This document shows, in pieces, positions 1 to 6,949 of a stretch of 10,186 nt of DNA (positions are counted from its first letter, which is position 1; each line of letters begins with the position of its first letter). Both the position numbers and the translations under genes were made by a program. Below the pieces are notes generated by a model. The model ran no database searches, had not been told where the DNA came from, and saw nothing but the letters and a program-made list of their open reading frames with translations. The DNA comes from Pseudomonadota bacterium (GTDB taxonomy: Bacteria; Pseudomonadota; Gammaproteobacteria; Steroidobacterales; Steroidobacteraceae), in NCBI GenBank assembly GCA_021820785.1, contig JAKADE010000071.1, positions 1 through 10,186 on the forward strand, read 5' to 3'.

Positions 1-2
1 CG

Positions 3-1049
3 CTGCGGGTCCTCGGAATCCTCGACTCCGTCCCCGAGCAGGCGTTTGATGACCTGACGCTGCTTGCCGCGACGCTGTGCGATACGCCGCTGTCGTTCGT
101 CAGCCTGATCGACGCAGACCGACAGTGGTTCAAATCGCATTACGGCACGGTGCTCGAAGAGACGGCGCGCGAGCTGTCATTCTGCGCCCATGCCATTCTG
201 GTTCCCGGCGAGATCATGGAAGTGCCGGACACCGCAGCCGACGAACGCTTCGCCGACAACCCCCTGGTGCTCGACGGTCCGCGCATCCGCTTCTATGCCG
301 GCGCCCCGCTCGTCACGGACGAAGGCCATGCGCTCGGCACGCTGTGCGTGCTTGATCATCGGCCGCGGCAACTCCAGGCGCGCCAGCGCGCGGCCCTGCA
401 GGCGCTCGCCCGCCAGGCCGCCGCGCAGCTGAAGCTGCGCTCGATGCACCGGGCGCTGCAGGCGGCACTCGAATCGGCACGCACGTACCAGAACGAGCTC
501 GAGGAATATCAGAGCCGGCTGCGCAAGCTGAACATGCAGCTGCACGCCCAGGCGATCACCGATCCGCTGACCGGCCTTTACAATCGTCTCGCACTCGCCC
601 AGCAACTGAACCATGCGGTCGCCCGCAGTCAACGCTCAGGGGAGCCGCTGTCGCTGCTGCTCATCGATGCCGATCACTTCAAATCGTACAACGATCAGTT
701 CGGCCATCAGGTCGGTGACGAGGCACTGCGTCACCTGGCGCAGGTGATCCGTGCTGCGACGCGAGAGTCGGACGTCGTCGCCCGATACGGCGGGGAAGAG
801 TTCGTGGTCATCCTGCCGGCTACGGACCGTGAAGGGGCGCGCACGCTCGCAGAACGTCTCTGCGCAGACGCTCAGACCACCCGTTGGGGCCGTCGCACCC
901 TGACCATCAGCATCGGTGCGGTCACCCGCTCGGCGACGCACCCGCGCTGCACTGCGGAACTGCTGATCCAGGATGCCGATGTCGCGCTGTATCGCGCCAA
1001 GGATGCCGGCCGCAACAGAGTCGTCGCGGCAGAACCTGCCGAGCCCTGA
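3..1049 (+). CDS. GAF-GGDEF diguanylate cyclase (5' end outside window)
   Basis: Makes cyclic di-GMP from two GTP in the cytoplasm. The reading frame is open from the window edge, so the true start lies upstream; 348 residues are visible. Residues 1 to about 140 form a GAF sensor domain (ILDSVPEQAFDDL, FVSLIDADRQWFKS, SFCAHAI, GAPLVTDEGHALGTLCVLD). A helical, Glu/Gln/Arg-rich segment (about 150-180) likely forms the coiled-coil linker. The GGDEF domain starts at DPLTGLYNR (187), has the metal-binding Asp in LLLIDADHFKSYNDQFGH (D222) and the active-site loop GGEEF (263-267). RESD (254-257), five residues before GGEEF, fits the RxxD inhibitory I-site, so product inhibition is expected. No EAL or HD-GYP domain follows. 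Catalytic activity is well supported by the intact motifs. The ligand of the GAF domain is unknown. It converges on the TonB-dependent receptor gene. Confidence 0.95.
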   Translation: MRVLGILDSVPEQAFDDLTLLAATLCDTPLSFVSLIDADRQWFKSHYGTVLEETARELSFCAHAILVPGEIMEVPDTAADERFADNPLVLDGPRIRFYAGAPLVTDEGHALGTLCVLDHRPRQLQARQRAALQALARQAAAQLKLRSMHRALQAALESARTYQNELEEYQSRLRKLNMQLHAQAITDPLTGLYNRLALAQQLNHAVARSQRSGEPLSLLLIDADHFKSYNDQFGHQVGDEALRHLAQVIRAATRESDVVARYGGEEFVVILPATDREGARTLAERLCADAQTTRWGRRTLTISIGAVTRSATHPRCTAELLIQDADVALYRAKDAGRNRVVAAEPAEP

Positions 1050-1089
1050 GCATCCGCCCCTCCGCGGCGCGCCGGGCGGACAAAGAAAG

Positions 1090-1109
1090 ACGGCCCCTTG
1101 CGGGGCCGT
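1090..1109 (-). terminator. Intrinsic terminator-like hairpin for the receptor gene
   Basis: A perfect 8-bp stem, ACGGCCCC (1090-1097) and GGGGCCGT (1102-1109), with a 4-nt loop. Read on the minus strand it is followed by CTTTCTTTG (1081-1089), a T-rich tail, about 70 nt after the receptor stop codon. On the plus strand the tail is not T-rich, so it fits best as the terminator of the minus-strand receptor gene. Confidence 0.6.
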
Positions 1110-1116
1110 GTGCAGG

Positions 1117-1151
1117 GGTCGTGGCGCGGCCGCCTCGGCCGCGCCACGACC
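1117..1151. terminator. Perfect 16-bp inverted repeat between convergent genes
   Basis: The arms 1117-1132 and 1136-1151 are exact reverse complements separated by only three bases (CCT). The stem is nearly all G/C. It lies 8 bp from the hairpin at 1090-1109, between the stops of two convergent genes. There is no T tract on either side. It may block read-through in either direction, stabilise the 3' ends of transcripts, or be a member of a repeated palindromic element family. The structure itself is certain; its role is inferred. Confidence 0.5.
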
Positions 1152-1181
1152 AGTTCGAGGTCATGCCCCCGAGTATTTTTG

Positions 1182-4130
1182 TTAGTAGCTGTAGGTTGCC
1201 CCCAGCGTGAAGTAACGGCCCACGGCTCCACCCTGAGCGAACGCCGGATCGTACGGATAGAAATACGTACCGCCGCCGTACGTCTGCATGTCGACCGGCG
1301 GGACCTTGTTGAACAGATTCGTCACCGCCGCATGGATCTGCAGGTGCGAGCTGATCTGGTAGGCCCCGTAGATGTCGGTCTGCAGGTAATAGCCGACCGA
1401 GCAGAACTGCGAGTTCTGCGGGGTCACGCCGTTGAGGAAGCGGGCGTCATACCCGATCGCCGAGTTGCACGTCGGAATCCCCGAGGAGGGATCGGTGATA
1501 TCGAAGTGGCCGACGAAGTTCAGGCTCGGGGCGATGGTAAGCGCTCCGCGCTGCCAGCTCAGCTGCAGGCTGGCCCGGTCCTTCGGACTGCCGGTGTCAC
1601 CCGAGACGCCCGACGGACCGTGCGTTCCGGCCAGCTCGTATGTCTGACCATTGAAGGTCAGCTGGTAGGTCAACAGATGCGTCCAGGTCGCGTCCACCGT
1701 GAAGCGGCCATAGTAGCCCGCGTCATAGTGCCCCCGGATATCGATGTCGAAGCCGCTGGTGTGCGTCGCGCCCGCATTCACATACGGATACGAGAGCGCC
1801 AGGATCGGTCCGACGGGTGTGACCTGATTGACCAGCTGCGCGGAAGTGCAGCCCCCGGTGTAGGTCGTCGGGCAGTACGGCTGGATGATCGGGGCGCCGC
1901 GCAGGATGCTGCTGTAGTTGCCCAGGCCGCCAGCCTCGAACGCCGAGATGATGTCGTTGGTCACCTTGATGTTGTAGTAATCACCCGTCAGGCTCACCTC
2001 GCGCAGCGGCTGCAAGACGATACCGGCCGTCCAGTTGGTCGACTTGACGTTCTGCAGGTGCGGGTTCGCGGCCTGGAAGCCGGTGACCTGGATGCTGCAC
2101 TGTGTCGAGTAGTCGCCGGGTCCGGCCACGATGCTGGAGCTGCTGCTCGGATTCGGGTTCGGGCACAGCGCCGGATCGGTGAAGGAGCCGGCGCCGAACA
2201 GCTCACCCGAGGCGCCGCCTTCGGCTGCCGACGGGGCCCGGAAGCCCTTGCCCCAGGTACCGCGCAGCGCGATCCAGTGCCACGGCGTGTACTTCACGCC
2301 GAACTGCGGCGTGAATGCCGAGCCCACACCCTGGTAATGGTCGAATCGTCCCGCCGCGTCCACTTCGAAATGCTTGATCGGCTTGCCGTCCAGCTCGAGG
2401 AACGCTGCAGCATCCTTCTCGGTGCCGATCACGTAAATCGGTCCGCCGCCTTCGGTCTGCGCGCCGGACACCGCCGACGGCGGCGCATGCTCGTCCTGCA
2501 CCTTCTTGTACCACTGCACGCCGACGGCGAGCTGCAGCGGCCCGCCGGGCAGCTCGAACAGCTTGTGCTGGCCATGGATGTCGACCAGGTCGAGCTCGCT
2601 CCACGGAGTCGACTCCATCGCAGGCGCGAACAGCTGAGTACCGTTGGAACTGCCGAAGACGTAGCCGTTGTTCAGCGCGCTCTGCAGGGCCGCGCTGTTG
2701 ATCTGGCCAAGGAGCTTGTAGTCCATCTTCGCGTACATGGCGCCCGCGGTGGCATCGATGCGCCACCCCGCAGCCCGACCCTTCAACGTCGCCAGCAACC
2801 GGTAGGTATTGGTGTTGGTCAGCGTCGAGACCGAGCCGAGCTCCGGGAAATTGTACTGGAAGGCGAGCGGCTGCCCGCACCAGCTCTGGTTCGTGCACGC
2901 CGGGTACATCGGGTTCGTGCTCGGCACCGTGATGATGTTCGGCGTCACCAGCGCCGATGCCGGCACCACCGTCAGCGGAATTCCGGGGCCGAACACCAGG
3001 TTGCTGACGCCCCCGATGTTGCCGACCCCGCCGGAATAGCCCGTCTTCTCCTGCGAGGAGCTCTCGAACCAGGATGCCTGAATGCCGAGGGTCCAGTTGT
3101 CGCTCAGCTGCTTGGTGAACTTGCCGAGCAGGTCGACACGCGTCGTCGCGGGCTGCAACTGGGCGTTCGGATCGATCGTCAGGCACTTGTTGAGCGCCTG
3201 CGACTGGGCATCGCAGCCGGGCAGATAATTGACGATGTTGCCGGTCGCCGGGTCGATGAAGTACCCCGTACCGGACTGCGGATAGGCGAAGATCGGATCC
3301 AGCGCGGCGGCCTGACCTACGTTGTTGGCGCCGCCGAACGTACCGCCAAAGGGCGTGTAATCGATATTGTCCCAGAGGCCGTGGCGGTTGCGTGCCAGGA
3401 TCTGGTCCTGGTGACGGAAGTCGCCGGAGATGTACCAGTTGTAGCCGTCCTCGGCGAGACTGCCATGACCTCCGATGAAGCCGATGTGCTCCATCGTGCC
3501 GTCACCGCGCTGGGACGTACCGGTCTCGGCACTGACCTTGAAGCCCTGGTACTCCTTGCGCAGGATGACGTTCACGACACCCGCGATGGCGTCCGAACCG
3601 TACACGCCCGAGGCGCCGTTCTTGTCGATCTGCACGGACTGGATCGCCGTGAACGGAATCGATGCGAGATCGACGAAACTGCGCTGATTGTCGTCGAGCA
3701 ACGGATAGGGGACGGTACGCTCCCCGTCGATCAGCACGAGGGTGTCTCCGACCGACAGTCCGCGCAGCGACACGCCCGAAGCGCCCGCCGCAAAGGCGAA
3801 GCTGAACGACTGGCTGAGCGTGCTCGCGCCGTTGGCGCTGATGTTCTTCAGGATCGAGGAGAAGTCCGTGTATCCGCTCTGCACCATCTGCGCGGCGCTG
3901 AGGATCTGCACCGGGCTCGGCGTCTCGATACTGGTCCGGCTGATCAGCGAGCCGGTGACGATGACCGTCTGCAACTGTTGTGATTTCTTGCTCGTGCTGG
4001 CGGTCGGTCCCGTGGGGGACGTCGCGGCCTGCTGTGCATTCGCTGCAAAACTTGTCAGTCCCAACGCGGCCACGGCGCTTACGGCAAGCGCGCGCGCCAC
4101 GGCACTCCTGACGCGGTGATTAACGCTCAT
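1182..4130 (-). CDS. TonB-dependent outer-membrane receptor
   Basis: Active importer in the outer membrane, energised by TonB-ExbBD; substrate unknown. The 982-residue protein starts at the ATG at 4130, chosen because GGGAG lies 7 nt upstream and a signal peptide follows directly (VARALAVSAVAALGL, cleavage after ANA near residue 32). A longer in-frame start at 4241 would put 37 atypical residues before it. A Ser/Thr linker leads to a TonB box near 53-59 (LQTVIVT). The plug (about 66-192) has SLRGLSVGDTLVLIDGERTV and SVQIDKNGASGVYGSDAIAGVVNVI. The beta-barrel fills the rest, with GTWGKGFRAPS (624-634) and NLFNKVPP, and ends GRYFTLGATYSY, an aromatic C-terminus. No carboxypeptidase-like or FecR-interacting signalling domain is present. 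All ten cysteines fall in five close pairs, probably in surface loops. No SusD-like, siderophore or vitamin B12 gene is next to it, so the substrate cannot be assigned. Confidence 0.95.
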   Translation of the reverse strand: MSVNHRVRSAVARALAVSAVAALGLTSFAANAQQAATSPTGPTASTSKKSQQLQTVIVTGSLISRTSIETPSPVQILSAAQMVQSGYTDFSSILKNISANGASTLSQSFSFAFAAGASGVSLRGLSVGDTLVLIDGERTVPYPLLDDNQRSFVDLASIPFTAIQSVQIDKNGASGVYGSDAIAGVVNVILRKEYQGFKVSAETGTSQRGDGTMEHIGFIGGHGSLAEDGYNWYISGDFRHQDQILARNRHGLWDNIDYTPFGGTFGGANNVGQAAALDPIFAYPQSGTGYFIDPATGNIVNYLPGCDAQSQALNKCLTIDPNAQLQPATTRVDLLGKFTKQLSDNWTLGIQASWFESSSQEKTGYSGGVGNIGGVSNLVFGPGIPLTVVPASALVTPNIITVPSTNPMYPACTNQSWCGQPLAFQYNFPELGSVSTLTNTNTYRLLATLKGRAAGWRIDATAGAMYAKMDYKLLGQINSAALQSALNNGYVFGSSNGTQLFAPAMESTPWSELDLVDIHGQHKLFELPGGPLQLAVGVQWYKKVQDEHAPPSAVSGAQTEGGGPIYVIGTEKDAAAFLELDGKPIKHFEVDAAGRFDHYQGVGSAFTPQFGVKYTPWHWIALRGTWGKGFRAPSAAEGGASGELFGAGSFTDPALCPNPNPSSSSSIVAGPGDYSTQCSIQVTGFQAANPHLQNVKSTNWTAGIVLQPLREVSLTGDYYNIKVTNDIISAFEAGGLGNYSSILRGAPIIQPYCPTTYTGGCTSAQLVNQVTPVGPILALSYPYVNAGATHTSGFDIDIRGHYDAGYYGRFTVDATWTHLLTYQLTFNGQTYELAGTHGPSGVSGDTGSPKDRASLQLSWQRGALTIAPSLNFVGHFDITDPSSGIPTCNSAIGYDARFLNGVTPQNSQFCSVGYYLQTDIYGAYQISSHLQIHAAVTNLFNKVPPVDMQTYGGGTYFYPYDPAFAQGGAVGRYFTLGATYSY

Positions 4131-4234
4131 GTATGGACTCCCACTGCGGCGATCGATGCCGCCTGACGATCGGTTGTTGTATGCGAGCAAGTTGTCCGAC
4201 GTTCTTTGTTGCAGAACTGTTCGTCCAAGGCCCC

Positions 4235-4250
4235 ATCCCATTGTTGGGAT
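4235..4250 (-). promoter_or_regulatory. Short hairpin in the receptor mRNA leader
   Basis: ATCCCA-TTGT-TGGGAT is a perfect 6-bp inverted repeat just downstream of the predicted transcription start of the receptor gene. It could be a leader hairpin or a second protein-binding site. The stem is short and its function is speculative. Confidence 0.25.
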
Positions 4251-4261
4251 TGTGCGGTGAG

Positions 4262-4289
4262 CATATACCGCGCTTTACAGCTGGTAAAG
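4262..4289 (-). promoter_or_regulatory. Candidate sigma70 promoter of the receptor gene
   Basis: On the minus strand, CTTTAC (4284-4289) and TATATG (4262-4267) are separated by 16 nt and resemble -35 and -10 boxes. Transcription would begin near 4255, giving a leader of about 125 nt. The match to consensus is moderate. Confidence 0.4.
4273..4289. promoter_or_regulatory. 17-bp palindromic operator candidate over the receptor promoter
   Basis: CTTTAC-AGCTG-GTAAAG is a perfect inverted repeat with 6-bp arms and a 5-bp centre. It covers the -35 box and spacer of the putative receptor promoter, a classic repressor position. The regulator is unknown. It does not match an operator consensus I can name. 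Confidence 0.4.
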
Positions 4290-4602
4290 TTTGGCGCGCC
4301 CGACAACGCTGCCATAACTCATTGATTGAATGAATGGTCCGCGCGGACCGAATGCCAGGTGTGCAGGCTGGACCGGTTTGGGGACCGCGTCCGCGGGGCG
4401 CGGCTTGCGATCCGGTTGTGGCGTGCGGTCGCGCAAACAGCGCCGGTTCGTTGCTCAAGAACAACATACAGGACGGACAGGATCGCCGTGTGCACCAGCT
4501 TGGTGCAGGAACCCGGGATAATTTCCCGGAACGAGGTCCGACGCCGCGCTCGTGCTTACCTGTCGGGCGTCAAGGCCGATCGGGCCTGCCTCCCGTCCGG
4601 AT
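4290..4602. other. Gene-free region rich in short palindromes
   Basis: No convincing gene on either strand; the open frames here are Arg/Pro-rich and lack ribosome-binding sites. It holds GGTCCGCGCGGACC (4336-4349, perfect 14-bp palindrome), TGCACCA-GCT-TGGTGCA (4491-4507, 7-bp arms), CCGGGA-TAATT-TCCCGG (4513-4529, 6-bp arms) and AGGCC-GATCG-GGCCT (4573-4587). The last lies 16 nt past the stop of the RAM gene and might help end its transcript, although no T tract follows. The others sit between the RAM gene and the receptor promoter and could be regulator sites. Confidence 0.5.
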
Positions 4603-4875
4603 TCAATCGAGGCTGAACAGGCTCTCGAGGTCGTGCCGCGAGAACGCGCGGAAGGCAATGAGCGTCTCGGTGCGGATTACGCCCGAGACGGTGCGGATGC
4701 GCTGCGCGACCAGGTCGGCCAGCATCTCGTTTTCCCGGACGCGCACGACGGCTACCAGGTCGAAATGCCCGGCTACCGAGTACACCTCGGAGACCCCGTT
4801 CATCTCGCTCAACGTCTGCGCCACCTCGACGGTGTGAGACGGTTCGACGTTCATGAGTATTATCGCGGTGACCAT
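4603..4875 (-). CDS. Stand-alone Lrp/AsnC ligand-binding (RAM) domain protein
   Basis: A 90-residue cytoplasmic protein that matches only the C-terminal effector-binding domain of Lrp/AsnC regulators: an alpha/beta sandwich (TAIILMNVEP, VAQTLSEMNGVSEVYSVAG, FDLVAVVRV, VSGVIRTETLIAF) with the conserved Gly (G36) and Asp (D39) of the GxxDL turn. No helix-turn-helix is present: the open frame extends upstream, but those 53 residues are Arg-rich and non-homologous, and a good promoter falls inside that stretch. I therefore chose the ATG at 4875, although its ribosome site is weak (GGA about 7 nt away). Small RAM proteins of this kind form oligomers and bind amino acids. They may modulate full-length Lrp relatives or act as independent sensors. 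The family call is strong, the ligand unknown. It is transcribed from its own promoter towards the receptor gene. Confidence 0.88.
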   Translation of the reverse strand: MVTAIILMNVEPSHTVEVAQTLSEMNGVSEVYSVAGHFDLVAVVRVRENEMLADLVAQRIRTVSGVIRTETLIAFRAFSRHDLESLFSLD

Positions 4876-4961
4876 TCTGTGTCCGGATGCCGGGATCCGC
4901 CTCCTGAGACGCACGCTGCCGCGCCGGGGCCGCACGCTGCCGGCACTGCGCGACGCGCTGG

Positions 4962-4991
4962 ATTGTAAGGGGCGCCTGCTCCGCCGGACAA
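4962..4991 (-). promoter_or_regulatory. Sigma70-type promoter of the RAM-domain gene
   Basis: On the minus strand, TTGTCC (4986-4991), an 18-nt spacer and TACAAT (4962-4967) give a good -35/-10 pair. The predicted start is near 4955, about 80 nt before the ATG at 4875. A perfect inverted repeat, GTGCGC-CGAT-GCGCAC (4997-5012), lies just upstream of the -35 box and could be an activator or repressor site. Confidence 0.55.
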
Positions 4992-5275
4992 CACGTGTGC
5001 GCCGATGCGCACTGCGCCACCCCCACGCCGCCACCGCCCGGCCGGCGCGGCGCGAGCGTCACTCATGCGGGCAGATGACGCTGACGATGCCTCGCCAGCG
5101 CGGTGTCGGCCGGTCCGACGGCCTGTTCCGCAGTGTAGAACGGGAATCTGGCGCGCACGGGGTGATCCCGCGCGGCGATCCCGGGCCCTCGCCATGGCGC
5201 TGCACGCACACTCCGACACCGTCACGCGATGAAATCGCGACCCTCGGACCGCGGCGCGCAGCTCCGCCCGGCGCC
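4992..5275. other. Intergenic region between the RAM gene promoter and the PrnB-like gene
   Basis: No supported gene. It contains the palindrome at 4997-5012 and a hairpin CGCGAT-GAA-ATCGCG (5225-5230 and 5234-5239) about 40 nt beyond the stop of the PrnB-like gene. That hairpin has no T tract and is a weak terminator candidate at best. Nothing else stands out. Confidence 0.4.
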
Positions 5276-6451
5276 TCACCCGGCCACCGCGGCGCGCAGC
5301 CGTTCGAGATCGTCATGGCGCGTGGCGATATCGTTGCGATCGGCCGCGCACCGCAAGTCGCGCAGCACCTCGAGGGCGCGCAAGAGCACCGGCAGCGGCG
5401 GACCGCTGGCCGTGAGATCCGCGAGGTCCTGCGGACCCAGCTGCGCAGCGGGCTGCGTAATGAATCGCCGGACCAGCCCGTCGTGGTGCTGCGTCGCGTA
5501 ACGGGCGAACAGTTCGCACAATTCGAGGTAGGCGCGCGCGTTGCGCTGAAACCAGTCTGCGTGCCGGTGCTCGGGCAGCAGTTCGAGCAATTCATCGAGC
5601 AGACTCTGGTACGTCATGCATTCGCGCAGCCGCGCCTGGTCGGCCGGCGGCATGAACAGCATCTTGTCCACCAGAAGCTGCGCGTAATACGGATCGTTGG
5701 CGCGGCACACCCCGAGCAGCAGATCGAGCTCGTTAATGCCGGAGAAGTCGCCGGCATTGGCGCCGCGGTACTCCTGCCGCCCGACCCGATAGGGTTTGTA
5801 GTAGGGTCGCACGGAGTAAAAGAAGCGCTCGACGTCGAGCTGCGTCATCAGCCGCTCATTGATCAGGAGAACCTCCTCGAGACCGCGCCGTGCCGCGGCG
5901 AACATCCCGTCAGCCACGGGACTGGAGACTCCCAGGTGCACGACGCTGGTCAGGGCATCGGCGGCGAGCTGCAGGGCCAGGATGCCGCGGGTGTTCTCGT
6001 CAATGAACAGGAACTCGTCGTGCAGCCGGGTGAAGCTCTTGCGCACCCCGGCGCGAGCGCGGTTACGGGTCGCGAGGTGACTGGTGGCGAAACGCGGAGC
6101 CATCCCGAGCGATGCACCGACGTGCAGCGCCAACGCGGATGCCTCGGGAAACGGCGAGCGCTCCTCGCGCGCCGGGTGGGTCAGCTCGTGGCGGCGCAGC
6201 GCGGCGAGGTACATCCCAACGTTGCCGAGGACCGCGAAGGCGCTCTCGAAGCCCTCGCCGGTGTTGCCCTCCTTGAGCAGCGCCCGCACGAAGACCAGCC
6301 CTTCATCGCGCAGCGCGGCCTTGAGCTCCTCACCGACGCCGGCCACCCGACCCCGCTCGGCCTGCGCGAAATAGCGCTCCTCGAGCTCGGTATTGAGCTC
6401 CACGAAGGCCGTGCGGATCCAGTGCTCGAATGCCTCCGCCCTGATGCTCAT
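5276..6451 (-). CDS. PrnB/DUF1864-family protein, probable heme-dependent dioxygenase
   Basis: A 391-residue, probably cytoplasmic protein with no signal peptide. It belongs to the family of PrnB (monodechloroaminopyrrolnitrin synthase), part of the heme-dependent superfamily that includes tryptophan 2,3-dioxygenase. PrnB rearranges 7-chlorotryptophan in pyrrolnitrin synthesis. From memory of Pseudomonas PrnB, the block RPYYKPYRVGRQEYRG (215-230) corresponds to its RPFYEPIRVGGQSYLG. QHHDGLVRR (321-329) corresponds to the segment with the proximal heme histidine, making H323 the likely ligand. Other blocks typical of the DUF1864 branch are LLKEGNTGEGFESAF (58-72), YLAALRRHE, GASLGMAPRFATSHL (112-126) and ANAGDFSGINELDLLLG (231-247). 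The start at 6451 (MSIRAEAF) is preferred over the in-frame ATG at 6484 because a G-run lies about 9 nt upstream and the family begins close to this point. No prnA, prnC or prnD is in the window, so the substrate is probably different; family assignment is firm, reaction inferred. Confidence 0.85.
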   Translation of the reverse strand: MSIRAEAFEHWIRTAFVELNTELEERYFAQAERGRVAGVGEELKAALRDEGLVFVRALLKEGNTGEGFESAFAVLGNVGMYLAALRRHELTHPAREERSPFPEASALALHVGASLGMAPRFATSHLATRNRARAGVRKSFTRLHDEFLFIDENTRGILALQLAADALTSVVHLGVSSPVADGMFAAARRGLEEVLLINERLMTQLDVERFFYSVRPYYKPYRVGRQEYRGANAGDFSGINELDLLLGVCRANDPYYAQLLVDKMLFMPPADQARLRECMTYQSLLDELLELLPEHRHADWFQRNARAYLELCELFARYATQHHDGLVRRFITQPAAQLGPQDLADLTASGPPLPVLLRALEVLRDLRCAADRNDIATRHDDLERLRAAVAG

Positions 6452-6498
6452 CGTTCCATGCCCCCCGAGTGCGCCGCTGCACACCGCGCATTGTGCGG

Positions 6499-6522
6499 CC
6501 GGCGCGCCGGAACATTGTTCCG
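6499..6522. promoter_or_regulatory. Two overlapping palindromes upstream of the PrnB-like gene
   Basis: CCGGCGCGCCGG (6499-6510) is a perfect 12-bp palindrome. It overlaps CGGAAC-ATT-GTTCCG (6508-6522), a perfect inverted repeat with 6-bp arms. They lie about 50-70 bp upstream of the PrnB-like start codon, where an operator would be expected. I found no convincing -35/-10 pair, so the promoter is not assigned. Confidence 0.4.
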
Positions 6523-6949
6523 ATTACCCCTGCGCCGCACGCTGCGCGAAGAACAGCGATCTTTTTCACCGCCCTGACGCAGGCCGCTGACCGGCGCGGT
6601 ACCCGGCAGGCGTGGCATGCATGCGGGAGTCTGCGCCGCGACGGGCGCCGGGCGGCGATCGACCCCGGCGGTTCGACACACCGCGCCGCCGGACTTCGGC
6701 CCGCCGGAGAGGGCCGGACCCCGCACGTGCATCGGTTCGCGCGACGGCACCAGAGCTGGAACAGATGAAGGCCCGCCCCCTCGAGCGGGCGGGACGTGAA
6801 GCGGGCAGACCGCATTCCAGACGCCAGAGCCATCCGGGCGAGGCAACCCGATCACGCGACGCATCGGAACCGGTGCGCGGCATCAACGCATCGGCGCCGG
6901 ACGCATGTCGATCGCAACAGCGAAGCGCGGGGTAAAGGTCGGCGGCAGA
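6523..6949. other. Gene-free region between the PrnB-like and EthD-like genes
   Basis: No supported gene; the open frames on both strands are Arg/Pro-rich and have no recognisable domain. It contains the hairpin described at 6772-6793 and a 10-bp palindrome, GCATGCATGC (6615-6624). Nothing else can be assigned. Confidence 0.45.
6772..6793 (-). terminator. GC-rich hairpin downstream of the EthD-like gene
   Basis: CCCGCCC (6772-6778) and GGGCGGG (6787-6793) form a 7-bp all-GC stem with an 8-nt loop, about 155 nt past the EthD-like stop on the minus strand. The minus-strand sequence after it is CCTTCATCTGTTCC, only moderately T-rich. It is a possible terminator separating this gene from the PrnB-like gene. 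Confidence 0.35.

Noticed and set aside
1098..3983. A 961-residue open frame on the plus strand, fully antisense to the receptor gene
   Set aside because: Its composition is Arg/Val/Asp/Ala-rich without domains, it lacks a ribosome-binding site, and the opposite strand encodes a clear TonB-dependent receptor. Long antisense frames are common in GC-rich genes.
4334..4837. A 167-residue open frame on the plus strand upstream of and over the RAM gene
   Set aside because: No domain and no ribosome-binding site. Its 3' half is antisense to the RAM-domain gene.
4876..5034. N-terminal extension of the RAM protein that might hold an HTH
   Set aside because: The 53 residues are Arg-rich with no helix-turn-helix pattern, and the best promoter (4962-4991) lies inside this stretch.
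6540..6566. CGCTG/CAGCG stem followed by TTTTT on the plus strand, resembling a terminator
   Set aside because: The stem is only 5 bp with a 9-nt loop, and no plus-strand gene lies upstream of it.
4853..6577. A 574-residue open frame on the plus strand over the PrnB-like gene
   Set aside because: It is antisense to a recognisable protein family, has no domain of its own and crosses the intergenic region with low-complexity sequence.
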